Shown: positions 34,897 to 43,438, counted from the stretch's first letter. The stretch: DNA of 64,000 nucleotides from Paenibacillus selenitireducens (GCF_002021565.1 NZ_MSZX01000006.1:186027-250026); one strand, 5' to 3'. Translations and numbers: made by a program. Notes: generated by a model from the sequence alone, not told the origin.

Positions 34897-35030
34897 CTTT
34901 CGGATGCAAAAAAACCTTTACCGATGTGATCCACGCATGCAATCTAACCACTCAAGCCTATTCATTCATTTCATGAATTCGTAATACATCGCTCGTGTAG
35001 GATTGTCGTGCTGCATGGATTGCAACAAAG

Positions 35031-35044
35031 TTAAAGGGCTTTAA
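35031..35044. promoter_or_regulatory. LacI-type operator, promoter-adjacent copy
   Basis: Second TTAAAG-GG-CTTTAA palindrome, placed about 10-25 bases downstream of the predicted transcription start. The two copies are 148 bases apart, about 14 helical turns, suitable for looping by a tetrameric LacI protein. Confidence 0.65.
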
Positions 35045-35060
35045 TTTTGACTGTAGGTTC

Positions 35061-35088
35061 ATCATAACATTATTGGATAAAATTTCAA
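35061..35088 (-). promoter_or_regulatory. sigma-A promoter of the sugar ABC operon
   Basis: TTGAAA and TATGAT with a 16-base spacer, and a TG extension before the -10 on the minus strand. The rest of the 363-base spacer to the YbjQ-like gene shows no gene. Confidence 0.7.
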
Positions 35089-35199
35089 TATATTTATTTT
35101 ATTTTTAAACAAAAAAATAATCACAACTTTTCCAGCTTTCTTTCGTAATACTACTGGAAGACTTTGCGAAAAATATATACAAAAAAGGAGTTGTTCTTT

Positions 35200-35523
35200 A
35201 TGATCGTAGCTACGACGGAAAATATAGCAAATTATGAAGTAACAGAAGTTCTTGGACCTACATTTGGCGTGGTTGTTCGTGCGCGCGGCCTGGGCGGAGA
35301 CATTATGGCATCCCTGAAAGGATTAGTTGGCGGTGAAGTCAAGCAATATACGCAAATGATTGAGGATGCCCGGAGACAGGCGATGGATCGCATGGTGCAG
35401 AATGCCCATACCATGGGTGCGAACGCGATCATCATGATGCGGTTTGACAGCGGAGATGTAGGCCAGAACATGAGTGAGATCGTTGCGTACGGTACAGCCG
35501 TAACCGTGAGGCCATTAGCGTGA
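35200..35523 (+). CDS. YbjQ/UPF0145-family protein
   Basis: 107 residues matching the heavy-metal-binding-like UPF0145 family: TTENIANYEVTEVLGPTFG at the start, RGLGGDIMASLKGLVGGE in the middle and GANAIIMMRFD near residue 80. Members form pentamers; a role in metal or small-molecule binding is proposed but unproven. Start ATG lies 9 bases after AAGGAG; a longer frame with an upstream ATG precedes that site. It overlaps the next small gene. Confidence 0.88.
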   Translation: MIVATTENIANYEVTEVLGPTFGVVVRARGLGGDIMASLKGLVGGEVKQYTQMIEDARRQAMDRMVQNAHTMGANAIIMMRFDSGDVGQNMSEIVAYGTAVTVRPLA

Positions 35524-35765
35524 TGTGGGTTTTTGGATGGTGGGGACTCAATATTGTTGTCTTCCTTGTCCTTCTATGGTTAAGCTGGGCTTATTATGAC
35601 AAACGTTATCGCCGCAAACCGAATGAGACGATGAACCCGCTCCTTAACGGTCAGTTCGTCAAGACGAACGAGGTCTTCATTGACCCGAAAGACGGGTTCA
35701 CGTATCAGGTCTACTATAATCCAAGTACAGGTGAACGCGAATATGTACGGGTGGATGACAAATGA
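35520..35765 (+). CDS. small single-span membrane protein
   Basis: 81 residues: an N-terminal hydrophobic span (MWVFGWWGLNIVVFLVLLW) and a polar tail with FIDPKDGFTYQVYYNPSTGEREYVRV. It starts at GTG or the next ATG, overlapping the stop of the YbjQ-like gene, so the two are coupled and the proteins may act together. I do not recognise the tail. Function unknown. Confidence 0.72.
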   Translation: MMWVFGWWGLNIVVFLVLLWLSWAYYDKRYRRKPNETMNPLLNGQFVKTNEVFIDPKDGFTYQVYYNPSTGEREYVRVDDK

Positions 35766-35873
35766 AGAAAGAACATCTGGGAGCATAAGGGAAAAGTAAG
35801 AAAAGTAAGAAAAGCATGATTAAATAATATGCATCCCGGCGTACCGGTGAGGGCTTTCTCTCCAGCCGCTCTT

Positions 35874-35957
35874 GTCCGCCCATTTTCTTGGATTAGATGA
35901 GAGGGATAAAATGGGCTCCCAAAGGCGGACGTAAACTCTTCCAAGAAAATCCCTCAC
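35874..35957. repeat. nested inverted-repeat element
   Basis: Three interleaved perfect inverted repeats: GTCCGCC / GGCGGAC, CCCATTTT / AAAATGGG and TTTTCTTGGA / TCCAAGAAAA. The surrounding 312-base spacer (35766-36077) has no gene. The mutually exclusive pairings could let the transcript adopt alternative folds, or this may be a dispersed genomic repeat. Confidence 0.6.
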
Positions 35958-36043
35958 CTCTACTTGATGGACTCATTTATTAAAACATTTTTCCGCAGAC
36001 ACGCGATTTCTTTCTCCATTTGATTTGGAGGGGGAGCAAATAG

Positions 36044-36075
36044 AAAGGGAGCTGTTTTTCACGGCTCCCTTTTCC
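36044..36075. terminator. terminator between converging genes
   Basis: Hairpin AAAGGGAGC / GGCTCCCTTT with a 10-base loop and a short T-run, just after the metallo-hydrolase gene end and usable from both sides. Confidence 0.55.
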
Positions 36076-36077
36076 TA

Positions 36078-36758
36078 TTACGAACTGAATATCGCTTGTA
36101 GCTGGGCAACCGGATTCGATACCGCGCTGCCATGGCATACCTCGATCTGACGAGGCTTCAATTTATCAATGATTCGCGCACTCTCTAACGCTTGGTTCAT
36201 ATCCCCCGTGAACATCGCCATCGGCGTTTTCAACTTCGTTCCCCTCGCATTGGAGGTGAGCAGATCCCCAGCCAGCAATATATCATCCTGCTCATGATAA
36301 TATACAACATGCCCTGGAGAATGACCTGGAGCAAAATAAGGCTGCAGACCGCCAATAGCTAGCAGCTTCCCTGCTGAATCCGTAGGCAATGCCTGTGCAA
36401 GTCCTGGCTTTACGTTGAACTCAGCTTTCTTGCGGCGAGGGTAGATCTTCGCCCCCTCCATATAGGGGATCTCCTCTGCATAAGCATAGACAGCCGCGTT
36501 CGTTGCGTCTACGATCGGTTGTATGGCACCAATATGATCCGTGTGGCCATGCGTTAGAATAATGCGCCGAAGCGGCCCTTCATTCAATTCTTCGATATGT
36601 CGGAGCACAGCTGGCGCAATGCCTTTCATCCCCGCATCGACAAGCGTCCAACCTCCATAGGTCTCATCCTTTACAAGCCATACATGAATCGGAATAATCG
36701 GATACATCAACCAGCTTTTCAATCTCCAAATCCGTTCGGTTACCTTCGTCCACTTCAT
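36078..36758 (-). CDS. MBL-fold metallo-hydrolase
   Basis: 226 residues with the metal-binding signature LTHGHTDHIG (His70, His72, Asp74, His75), a further His in APGHSPGHV near 138 and the bridging Asp in LLAGDLL near 157, and a final His in EVCHGS near 210. All metal ligands are intact. It overlaps the TetR gene by four bases and is therefore co-expressed. Substrate unknown; members hydrolyse lactones, thioesters or nucleotides. Confidence 0.9.
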   Translation of the reverse strand: MKWTKVTERIWRLKSWLMYPIIPIHVWLVKDETYGGWTLVDAGMKGIAPAVLRHIEELNEGPLRRIILTHGHTDHIGAIQPIVDATNAAVYAYAEEIPYMEGAKIYPRRKKAEFNVKPGLAQALPTDSAGKLLAIGGLQPYFAPGHSPGHVVYYHEQDDILLAGDLLTSNARGTKLKTPMAMFTGDMNQALESARIIDKLKPRQIEVCHGSAVSNPVAQLQAIFSS

Positions 36759-37405
36759 TTTCCATTCCCCTCTCCATATTGCTGGAGCATTCCAGCATGC
36801 ATCACATTCATTGATTCTTCTAAAATCGGTGTCAATCGTTTAAGTAATTCTGCCGTGTTCTCTTCGCTATCGATATACGTATTCAAAACTCCCATGAGCA
36901 AGTAAAAATATATGCGTGAACACATTAATTTCTGATTCTCCGTCAATCCAACAGGCAAGCTCCTTACAAGCACTTCACTTAAAAGGTTAAAGATCACTAA
37001 TCGAATCTGGTTGATCTTTAACTCTGGTGCCGGTTCATCCACACGTACAGATTTCATGGTTACGATCACCGACGCAATACTCCGATATTGGAGAGAAAAG
37101 CGCATCCATCCAAAACTCGCTTGCTGCAGTGCAGCAACAGAACCGACGGGGTTCGCTTCCAGCAAAGTCTGCAGTTCAGATCGGAATTCCTCTAGTGGCG
37201 GTACCGCCAATTGATGAAGCAGCTCCTCTTTATCTTTGCAATGCATGTATATCGCTGTATGTGAACAACCTGCCCGCTTCGCGATCTCTCGCATCGTCAC
37301 AGCTTGAAACCCACGTTCTGCAAATAATTCGCCCGCTGCCTGCAGGATTCGACGCTTCGTTTCCTCGGCCCGAGATCCCTTCTCTGTTGTCATTTTCAAG
37401 ATCAC
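36755..37405 (-). CDS. TetR-family transcriptional repressor
   Basis: 216 residues. The N-terminal HTH is clear at about 15-62 (ETKRRILQAAGELFAERGFQAVTMREIAKRAGCSHTAIYMHCKDKEELL), followed by a helical ligand-binding domain. A GTG five bases after AAAGGAGG is taken as start; an ATG four codons on is an alternative. Immediately upstream lie a strong promoter and two tandem palindromes that are almost certainly its operator. It controls itself and the metallo-hydrolase. Confidence 0.92.
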   Translation of the reverse strand: MILKMTTEKGSRAEETKRRILQAAGELFAERGFQAVTMREIAKRAGCSHTAIYMHCKDKEELLHQLAVPPLEEFRSELQTLLEANPVGSVAALQQASFGWMRFSLQYRSIASVIVTMKSVRVDEPAPELKINQIRLVIFNLLSEVLVRSLPVGLTENQKLMCSRIYFYLLMGVLNTYIDSEENTAELLKRLTPILEESMNVMHAGMLQQYGEGNGK

Positions 37406-37426
37406 TTCAGCCTCCTTTAATTTTTA

Positions 37427-37453
37427 TAACCATTGGTTACTAACCGTTGGTTA
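37427..37453. promoter_or_regulatory. tandem TetR operator
   Basis: Two adjoining 13-base palindromes, TAACCATTGGTTA and TAACCGTTGGTTA, one base apart, located just downstream of the -10 of the TetR promoter. The pairing allows cooperative binding of two dimers. Confidence 0.75.
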
Positions 37454-37454
37454 T

Positions 37455-37483
37455 AATATATTTTAATCCGAACCATTTGTCAA
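37455..37483 (-). promoter_or_regulatory. sigma-A promoter of the TetR/metallo-hydrolase operon
   Basis: Perfect TTGACA, 17-base spacer and TATATT on the minus strand. The operator overlaps the start site. Confidence 0.75.
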
Positions 37484-37572
37484 TCATTTTCCTGAAAATA
37501 ATGAAATAACCTCATACATAGAACCAACAACTATATTGCACACTATGAGAAAACATTATTGGAGTGTAGACG

Positions 37573-38472
37573 ATGATGAAGCTAACACCTTACCGTACCT
37601 TCTCCATATGCCTTATTGGCATGAGTCTCGTATGGACGGTATCTTGCAGTAAACCGCTGGATCATCCGCAGATGAATGCATCTACAGGCGTCATATCCGA
37701 TCAAGTGGTGCTAACAGAACAAGATGGGACCTCTTGGGTTCCTGTAGAGGATGCCGTCCAATCGCTTGGATTGCGAATGCAGGAAACCCGCGGAGACAAG
37801 ACCAATATAGGGTATACCGATGTCATGTACGAGATTCAGAACAACAATCGACAAGCGGTATCCCTAGGCACACCCATTACGTTAAGCAAGGCTCCTATTC
37901 GGTTGAAAGGTCACCTCTATCTCACGACGGAGTCCCTATCTCAGCTCTTACAAACCCAAATGCGTTGGGATAAAAATCAACGCGTCATCACGCTGGGTCA
38001 TCTTAACGATGTGCATGCAATGAATCAGGCACCCATGCAAGTCTACCGCAGCAAAGGTTTCCAGACCTTAAATACCTCCATCGATCGAAATGCACTCGTC
38101 GATTACGCCAGAAACTTCGTGGGCACGACTTATAGATTCGGCGCAGGTCCTTATGAAGAAACTAATACATTCGATTGCTCCTCCTTTACGCAGCACGTCT
38201 TTCAACATTTTGGGTTAAGTCTGCCTCGTCTGGCCAAGGATCAAGGAAAAAGCGGCATCAGGGTTACCAAAAGCAATCTCAAAGTCGGCGACTTAATCTT
38301 ATTTAGCGTACCGGGACGTTTTAAGACCAATGCCATACCTGGGCATGTCGGGATCTATATGGGAAATAACAAGTTTATTCACACCTGGGGTGTCCCCGGT
38401 GTACAAATTAGTAACTTGGATTCTGGACACTGGGCAGAGAACACACTGTTTATGGTGGATGTGATCAAATAG
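37573..38472 (+). CDS. NlpC/P60 cell-wall endopeptidase lipoprotein
   Basis: 299 residues. A lipoprotein signal ends at Cys25 (TVSC). Residues ~45-145 resemble the copper-amine-oxidase N-terminal-like repeat domain common in Paenibacillus surface proteins (WVPVEDAVQSLGL, LYLTTESLSQLL). Residues ~172-299 are an NlpC/P60 peptidase with catalytic Cys202 (FDCSSF), His258 (GHVGIYMG) and His270. It should cut peptidoglycan stem peptides between D-Glu and the diamino acid. Monocistronic, with a terminator downstream. Confidence 0.92.
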   Translation: MMKLTPYRTFSICLIGMSLVWTVSCSKPLDHPQMNASTGVISDQVVLTEQDGTSWVPVEDAVQSLGLRMQETRGDKTNIGYTDVMYEIQNNNRQAVSLGTPITLSKAPIRLKGHLYLTTESLSQLLQTQMRWDKNQRVITLGHLNDVHAMNQAPMQVYRSKGFQTLNTSIDRNALVDYARNFVGTTYRFGAGPYEETNTFDCSSFTQHVFQHFGLSLPRLAKDQGKSGIRVTKSNLKVGDLILFSVPGRFKTNAIPGHVGIYMGNNKFIHTWGVPGVQISNLDSGHWAENTLFMVDVIK

Positions 38473-38489
38473 CTAGTTCTGATAAAACG

Positions 38490-38530
38490 AAAAAGACCTG
38501 GAAACTGCGCTTCGCAGTTCCAGGTCTTTT
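38490..38530. terminator. bidirectional terminator
   Basis: Arms AAAGACCTGGAAACTGCG and CAGTTCCAGGTCTTT with a TTCG tetraloop and A/T runs on both sides. It serves the NlpC/P60 gene and the converging lipoprotein gene. Confidence 0.9.
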
Positions 38531-38547
38531 GCTTCTTCTCTTTCACT

Positions 38548-39558
38548 TTAACCTTCTGTCGTCATCTGACGAATCAGCTTTTCTACCGTGTCATCCAACC
38601 CATCCAAGAACGAGCGAACAGCCAGAATATCCGTCTGCTGCCCATCTTTCTTCGTATACACATGATCCTTCGTCTTACTTAAAATTTGCAGAAATTGATC
38701 CACAACTCTGCTTGTTACCGTATCAGGATGCTTGTTTATGAGCTGCTGAAATTCCTTTTTTACGTCTGGATTCAGCTTGTAGGTATCATAGTCAAACGTT
38801 GGTGTATTGTTTAAGCCTAACAAGAGCATCTGTAAGTGATTGAGATACATTTGCTTCACGCGATCATAACGGGCCATCTGTTGATACTTCAACAAGTATT
38901 TCTCCACTTGCTCGGTCCGCTTCATCAATTCTTCTCTGGAAATCACAAGCCCCGCGTCCTTAGCGACCGGTTCATTGGACTGAATCGCTTGCAGGTTAAT
39001 ATAATCTTTCATGGAAACGGTGAGATACGGCTGAAACATCTTTAATCCCTCATAATCCACGACCGGAAAAATCATGCCTTCAGCGGATTCCAGTTTATAT
39101 TTTCCGTTCAATTGCTGCTCTACCATGTGGCGAATCTCTTTGTTGGGAATGGTGGCTACCTTTTCCGCTGTGATGGGGTACGAGATTTTCAAAAGCGCTT
39201 CCTGTACCTCGGTCCGACTGAATCTTTCTTGTGCAATCGTTATATTCTTATCGTAAAAATCTTCTAATGTCATAAACATATGATCGGCTTGCTTCTCGCC
39301 TGTATTTTTAATGTAGCTTTCTGTCAACGTTACTGCATCCGCTGCTTCATTCAGTTTGCTTAATTCATCTTGGAGTTTCTTGATAATTTCTTCTTTCTCT
39401 CCATTAGATACGGTCGATTTTTGCTGTGCTGGAGCGGATTGAATGCTCCCTACTTGATCTTCAGAATACTCGGGCTTCGGTTCCGTGCCTGAGCTGCAAG
39501 CCGTAACGGTTAATAACACCACCAAGTTGCACAACAGTGTTTTTGCAACATTCATCAC
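38548..39558 (-). CDS. large lipoprotein of unknown function
   Basis: 336 residues. A lipoprotein signal ends at the lipobox TACS (Cys21). The mature protein is largely helical and charged, with a Lys/Glu-rich segment (KEEIIKKLQDELSKLNEA) and a repeated theme of KLNP, LINKHPDTV and QFLQIL helices. No known domain is recognised. It stands alone between two terminators, so context does not suggest a role. Probably an anchored surface protein. Confidence 0.75.
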   Translation of the reverse strand: MMNVAKTLLCNLVVLLTVTACSSGTEPKPEYSEDQVGSIQSAPAQQKSTVSNGEKEEIIKKLQDELSKLNEAADAVTLTESYIKNTGEKQADHMFMTLEDFYDKNITIAQERFSRTEVQEALLKISYPITAEKVATIPNKEIRHMVEQQLNGKYKLESAEGMIFPVVDYEGLKMFQPYLTVSMKDYINLQAIQSNEPVAKDAGLVISREELMKRTEQVEKYLLKYQQMARYDRVKQMYLNHLQMLLLGLNNTPTFDYDTYKLNPDVKKEFQQLINKHPDTVTSRVVDQFLQILSKTKDHVYTKKDGQQTDILAVRSFLDGLDDTVEKLIRQMTTEG

Positions 39559-39641
39559 ATTTCCCTCTTTTCTTCTTATGACCTAACCTCTAGACGAGAG
39601 CGAACGGTTATATGTTTCTATGCATCGTCAACCTGGTATGA

Positions 39642-39687
39642 AAAAAGACCAGGACATCGTGATTCACGAAATCCATGGTCTCTTTTT
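39642..39687 (-). terminator. terminator after the HMGL-like aldolase gene
   Basis: Hairpin AAAAAGACCA / TGGTCTCTTTTT with an inner ATCGTGATTCACGAAAT pairing; T-run on the minus strand. Confidence 0.75.
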
Positions 39688-39695
39688 CAATGGCA

Positions 39696-40658
39696 TTATT
39701 TCGATTTAGGTATCGCAGTCTCAGGCGTCGTTAAACGATCATAGAACTCAACCGCTTTATCTTTATCGTCCGAGACACGAAGCGCCATCGCTGAACGTGG
39801 ATGCTCGTCTAGTGTACCTGTAATCATGTAAGGGATGATGTAACCCCATTCTTCTTTCTCGCGAAGAGGAATCATGAAGCGTTCAATAATATCCAATACC
39901 GGACGTAAAGAATATTTACTGTGCTTTAGGTGCGTTACAAGCAATTCCGTAGGACAGTTCCCTGCCGCACGACCCATGCCGTATACCGAGGCATCTAACA
40001 ATTCAACGCCTAACTCCGCCGCAATTAAAGTGTTGGAGAATGCGAGCTGCATATTATTATGCGTATGCACGCCAAGACGTTTGTTCGGTAGATGCTGTTT
40101 AAATTTCTCAACCAAATGTTTGACATCGTTATGATCTAGGCTGCCGTAAGAGTCTACGATATATACAACATCAACGACACTTTCGCGAATCATTTGGAAC
40201 GCTTCGATGAGCTCGTGCTCCATAACGTTCGACAGCGCCATAATATTCACGGTTGTCTCATAACCAAGGTCATGGAATTTCTGCACTAAATCCAAGGCTT
40301 TATCTACATCTTTAATGTAACAAGCTACGCGAATCAAATCCAACATGCTTTCTTCACGCGGTAAGATGTCATCTTCATCAACACGACCGATATCAACAAG
40401 TGCGGATAGCTTCGTATTTCCTTTTTGCGGAATGACTTTGCGAAGAAAATCATCGTTTAGAAACCGCCATGGACCGACTTGATCTGCCCCTTTTAACAAT
40501 TTCGGAGAGTTCTTATAGCCGATTTCCATATAGTCAACGCCAGCTTCGTTCAACCCGGCATACAAATTCTGAACGAATTCGATGCTGAAATCCCAATTGT
40601 TCACGAGGCCGCCGTCACGAATGGTACAGTCGACGATTTTGCAATGATTTGTCTTCAT
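39696..40658 (-). CDS. HMGL/DRE-TIM aldolase-family protein, solitary
   Basis: 320 residues of the TIM-barrel family that includes HMG-CoA lyase, 4-hydroxy-2-oxovalerate aldolase and 2-isopropylmalate synthase. The metal-binding start DCTIRDGG (residues 10-17) differs from the DTTLRDGxQ of LeuA-type enzymes; HTHNN near 200 supplies the two metal His, and GMGRAAGN near 230 is the conserved glycine loop. There is no aldehyde dehydrogenase (DmpF) or CoA-ligase partner, so it is not a standard catabolic aldolase. No clear SD other than AAAGGAG-like sequence upstream. Substrate unknown. Confidence 0.82.
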   Translation of the reverse strand: MKTNHCKIVDCTIRDGGLVNNWDFSIEFVQNLYAGLNEAGVDYMEIGYKNSPKLLKGADQVGPWRFLNDDFLRKVIPQKGNTKLSALVDIGRVDEDDILPREESMLDLIRVACYIKDVDKALDLVQKFHDLGYETTVNIMALSNVMEHELIEAFQMIRESVVDVVYIVDSYGSLDHNDVKHLVEKFKQHLPNKRLGVHTHNNMQLAFSNTLIAAELGVELLDASVYGMGRAAGNCPTELLVTHLKHSKYSLRPVLDIIERFMIPLREKEEWGYIIPYMITGTLDEHPRSAMALRVSDDKDKAVEFYDRLTTPETAIPKSK

Positions 40659-40782
40659 CTAGCTAGTCTCCTTTAAGCTCTTTTTTCATTTCCTTCCATT
40701 CTACTTGAATTTGTCCAGTAAATCAAAAGAAATTCGACATGACAGATCCTCTTTGTTCGCAAAAAATCCAAAGTTTACGGGG

Positions 40783-40811
40783 TTGTTCATGCTTTAGCAA
40801 CATGCTATAGT
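40783..40811 (+). promoter_or_regulatory. sigma-A promoter of feoAB
   Basis: TTGTTC, 17-base spacer and TATAGT with a TG extension. A Fur-type box follows at about +8. Confidence 0.6.
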
Positions 40812-40825
40812 GAAGTAAATAATAA

Positions 40826-40840
40826 TGATAAGCATTCTCA
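40826..40840. promoter_or_regulatory. Fur box of feoAB
   Basis: TGATAAG-C-ATTCTCA matches the 7-1-7 Fur consensus TGATAATnATTATCA at 12 of 14 defined positions. It lies between the promoter and feoA, as expected for iron repression. Confidence 0.75.
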
Positions 40841-40873
40841 TTGAATCAATATAAACAGCAAGGGTGGCTTCGT

Positions 40874-41116
40874 ATGAAGACGAATACCATAGCATTATCA
40901 CATGCACAACCTGGTTGCATCGCTTGTATCCACAGCATCTCGGATTTAGATTCTCTCGTCTGTCGACGTTTATTAGATTTAGGCATTACAGTCGGCTCTG
41001 AAATACGTATGAAACGCAAAAGTCTATTCGGCGGACCACTTACCTTAGAATCGAACGGACAGCTGTTTGGAATCCGGAAACAAGAAGCAGCTAAGATTGA
41101 GGTGCAAATCCGATGA
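40874..41116 (+). CDS. feoA: ferrous iron transport protein A
   Basis: 80-residue SH3-like FeoA protein that assists FeoB. Marks are the LxxLxPGxxG-type start (LSHAQPGCIACIHSI), RRLLDLGITVGSEIRM and the closing LFGIRKQEAAKIEV. The start used is the ATG 6 bases after AAGGGTGG; a longer frame has no ribosome site. It overlaps feoB by four bases and follows a Fur box. Confidence 0.92.
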   Translation: MKTNTIALSHAQPGCIACIHSISDLDSLVCRRLLDLGITVGSEIRMKRKSLFGGPLTLESNGQLFGIRKQEAAKIEVQIR

Positions 41117-43128
41117 GAACATATGCGTTAGCCGGGAATCCGAACACCGGAAAAACTTCGCTTTTCAATACACTCACACGCTCCTATGAATATGTAGGTA
41201 ACTGGTCTGGTGTAACGGTTGAGAAGAAAGTCGGGACGCTGCTGAATAAAATAGACCGCCTGGTCGACCTCCCTGGAATCTATTCTCTCAACCCCCTCTC
41301 CCGTGACGAAGGTGTTGCCGCGAATTTTCTGCTCACAGAATCTCCTGACGCTGTGCTAAATGTCATAGACAGTTCCCAAATTGAACGGAACCTCTATCTT
41401 ACCCTTCAACTCTTAGAATACCGGAAACCGCTCGTGATTGGGCTCAACATGATCGATGTTGCAAAATCAAGAGGAATTCGCATCCATACGGATAAACTAT
41501 CCCAAATCCTGCAAGTGCCTGTGATTCCGATCGTCGCGAGAACGGGCAAAGGAACCGATGCCATTCTCGAGCAATTGACAGGCATGCCAACTTCCATCGA
41601 AACTCCCTTTCAACTGGATTACGGCCCGATTGTGGAGCAAGCCGTTGTCGCATGCGCTTCTTATCTAGATAACTTGCAGCTCGAATTACCGGATACGCGC
41701 TGGCTAAGCCTTCAATTGTTCGAGAACAACACCGCTGTCAAAGAATCCCTCGCTCGAATGATGCCAATGGAGCCATTGGAACAATTGTACAGGCAGACGG
41801 AAGATGCTATTGTCCAGAGCGGTGCTGGCTTACATCTGCCGCAGTATCTCCGCAGTGTGCGTGTCGCCTACATCCAGCAATTATGTGAGCAATGCGTCGA
41901 TCGCGGAAAGCAGAAGGAGCATTCTTTGACCGAACGAATCGATGCCCTGGTTACCCATAAAATCCTGGGTTTACCGATCTTTCTCCTATTTATGTTTCTT
42001 CTATTTAAATTGACGTTCGATTGGTTTGGGCAACCCGTGTCAGATATGTTAGATGCTTTTTTCAGCGGACCGCTAAGTGATGGGGTCAATCAGGCTTTGA
42101 CGGCCCTCGGTGCTTCCCCATTCACACATGCCTTAATTGTCGATGGTATCATTGCAGGCGTCGGCGGCGTCCTTGTATTTGTACCGCAAATCTTCATGTT
42201 ATTCCTGATGATCTCCTTCATCGAAGATTCAGGGTACATGGCTCGTGTTACCCTTGTCATGGACAAAATCATGGAGATGGTTGGTTTGAACGGTAAAGCA
42301 TTCATCCCTTTCATCATCGGATTCGGTTGTAATGTCCCGGCGATCATGTCGGCGCGCGCCATCGAACAACCTAAAGAACGATTGGTTACCACCTTGTTGA
42401 CGCCATTGATGTCTTGCTCAGCTCGGCTTCCAGTTTATAGCCTATTCGTTGGTGTTTTCTTCGTAAGCCATAAAGCGATTGTCGTCTTCTCCTTATACCT
42501 TCTGGGGATTGTACTCGCTCTATTGCTCGCGAAACTATTTACTAGTATCTTTTATACTTCGGAGAAATCCATGTTCGTCATTGAGATTCCTCCCTACCGG
42601 CTCCCGCAAGTACGATCTTTAATTCGAAACACTTGGGAGAAGGGCAAAGGCTTCATTCGCAAAGCAGGTACCTTTATTCTCGGTGGATCGGTGCTGATCT
42701 GGTTCTTATCCTATGCAGGACCTAGCGGCTTCGGCGTGGAGATGGATCACAGCTTCTTAGCTAAGATTGGCGGATTATTCGCGCCGATTCTCGCACCGAT
42801 AGGCTTCGGCACTTGGCAAGCAGGTGCTTCGTTACTCACGGGGTTTATGGCGAAGGAAGTGGTCGTATCGACCATGAACATTATTTATCATGCACCGGAT
42901 ATGGCGGGTCTGGAGTCTCAAATCCAAATGGCATTCACCCCGTTGCAGGCCTATAGCTTTATGGCATTTATCTTACTCTATGTTCCATGTCTTGCAACGG
43001 TAGGGGTTATTAAGAAGGAGACGACATCCACGCGATGGACATTATTCTCGATTGGATATGCCCTTGTCCTTGCTTATATCGTCGCACTTATCATCTACCA
43101 AGGCGGACAGTGGCTTGGATTTTCATAA
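41113..43128 (+). CDS. feoB: ferrous iron transporter FeoB
   Basis: 671-residue membrane GTPase for Fe(II) uptake. The G domain shows G1 GNPNTGKT (8-15), G3 DLPG near 54 and G4 NMID near 114. The membrane part has the two Gate/nucleoside-recognition regions with FIPFIIGFGCNVPAIM near 395 and MSCSARLPVY near 435, which carry the conserved Cys of the pore. The absence of a long C-terminal cytoplasmic extension makes it shorter than the Escherichia coli protein but normal for Firmicutes. Start overlaps feoA. Confidence 0.96.
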   Translation: MRTYALAGNPNTGKTSLFNTLTRSYEYVGNWSGVTVEKKVGTLLNKIDRLVDLPGIYSLNPLSRDEGVAANFLLTESPDAVLNVIDSSQIERNLYLTLQLLEYRKPLVIGLNMIDVAKSRGIRIHTDKLSQILQVPVIPIVARTGKGTDAILEQLTGMPTSIETPFQLDYGPIVEQAVVACASYLDNLQLELPDTRWLSLQLFENNTAVKESLARMMPMEPLEQLYRQTEDAIVQSGAGLHLPQYLRSVRVAYIQQLCEQCVDRGKQKEHSLTERIDALVTHKILGLPIFLLFMFLLFKLTFDWFGQPVSDMLDAFFSGPLSDGVNQALTALGASPFTHALIVDGIIAGVGGVLVFVPQIFMLFLMISFIEDSGYMARVTLVMDKIMEMVGLNGKAFIPFIIGFGCNVPAIMSARAIEQPKERLVTTLLTPLMSCSARLPVYSLFVGVFFVSHKAIVVFSLYLLGIVLALLLAKLFTSIFYTSEKSMFVIEIPPYRLPQVRSLIRNTWEKGKGFIRKAGTFILGGSVLIWFLSYAGPSGFGVEMDHSFLAKIGGLFAPILAPIGFGTWQAGASLLTGFMAKEVVVSTMNIIYHAPDMAGLESQIQMAFTPLQAYSFMAFILLYVPCLATVGVIKKETTSTRWTLFSIGYALVLAYIVALIIYQGGQWLGFS

Positions 43129-43156
43129 CTAACACGAGGAAAGGAGCGAATCTACC

Positions 43157-43357
43157 ATGATCGATGTGCTGATTATCGCGGTGATTTTTGGTTACGCCGC
43201 TTGGACGCTGTATCGCTTTTTCACCAAAAGCAAAAAAGGCGCTTGCTCCAGCTGCTCCCAGAATAAATCCTGTTCCATGAGCAGCTGTCATACACCTCCT
43301 ACTATAACGATGGAACATGTTGATTCAACGAGAACGCCTGTTCAAGAACACAAATAA
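43157..43357 (+). CDS. FeoB-associated Cys-rich membrane protein
   Basis: 66 residues: one N-terminal membrane span and a Cys-rich cytoplasmic stretch (CSSCSQNKSCSMSSC), the pattern of the FeoB-associated Cys-rich proteins that follow feoB in many Firmicutes. AAAGGAG precedes the ATG by about 11 bases. It likely helps iron transfer or redox control at FeoB; ends at a terminator. Confidence 0.85.
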   Translation: MIDVLIIAVIFGYAAWTLYRFFTKSKKGACSSCSQNKSCSMSSCHTPPTITMEHVDSTRTPVQEHK

Positions 43358-43381
43358 TGCCCTCATTCGATGACTTAAAAG

Positions 43382-43429
43382 AAAGGGAGAATGCGCATTG
43401 CCTTCGTGGCAAGCACATTCTCCCTTTTA
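43382..43429. terminator. bidirectional terminator
   Basis: Arms AAAGGGAGAATGCGCATTGCC / GGCAAGCACATTCTCCCTTT with a TTCG loop and A/T runs on both sides, between the feo operon and the aminopeptidase gene. Confidence 0.88.
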
Positions 43430-43438
43430 CAATTCGTC

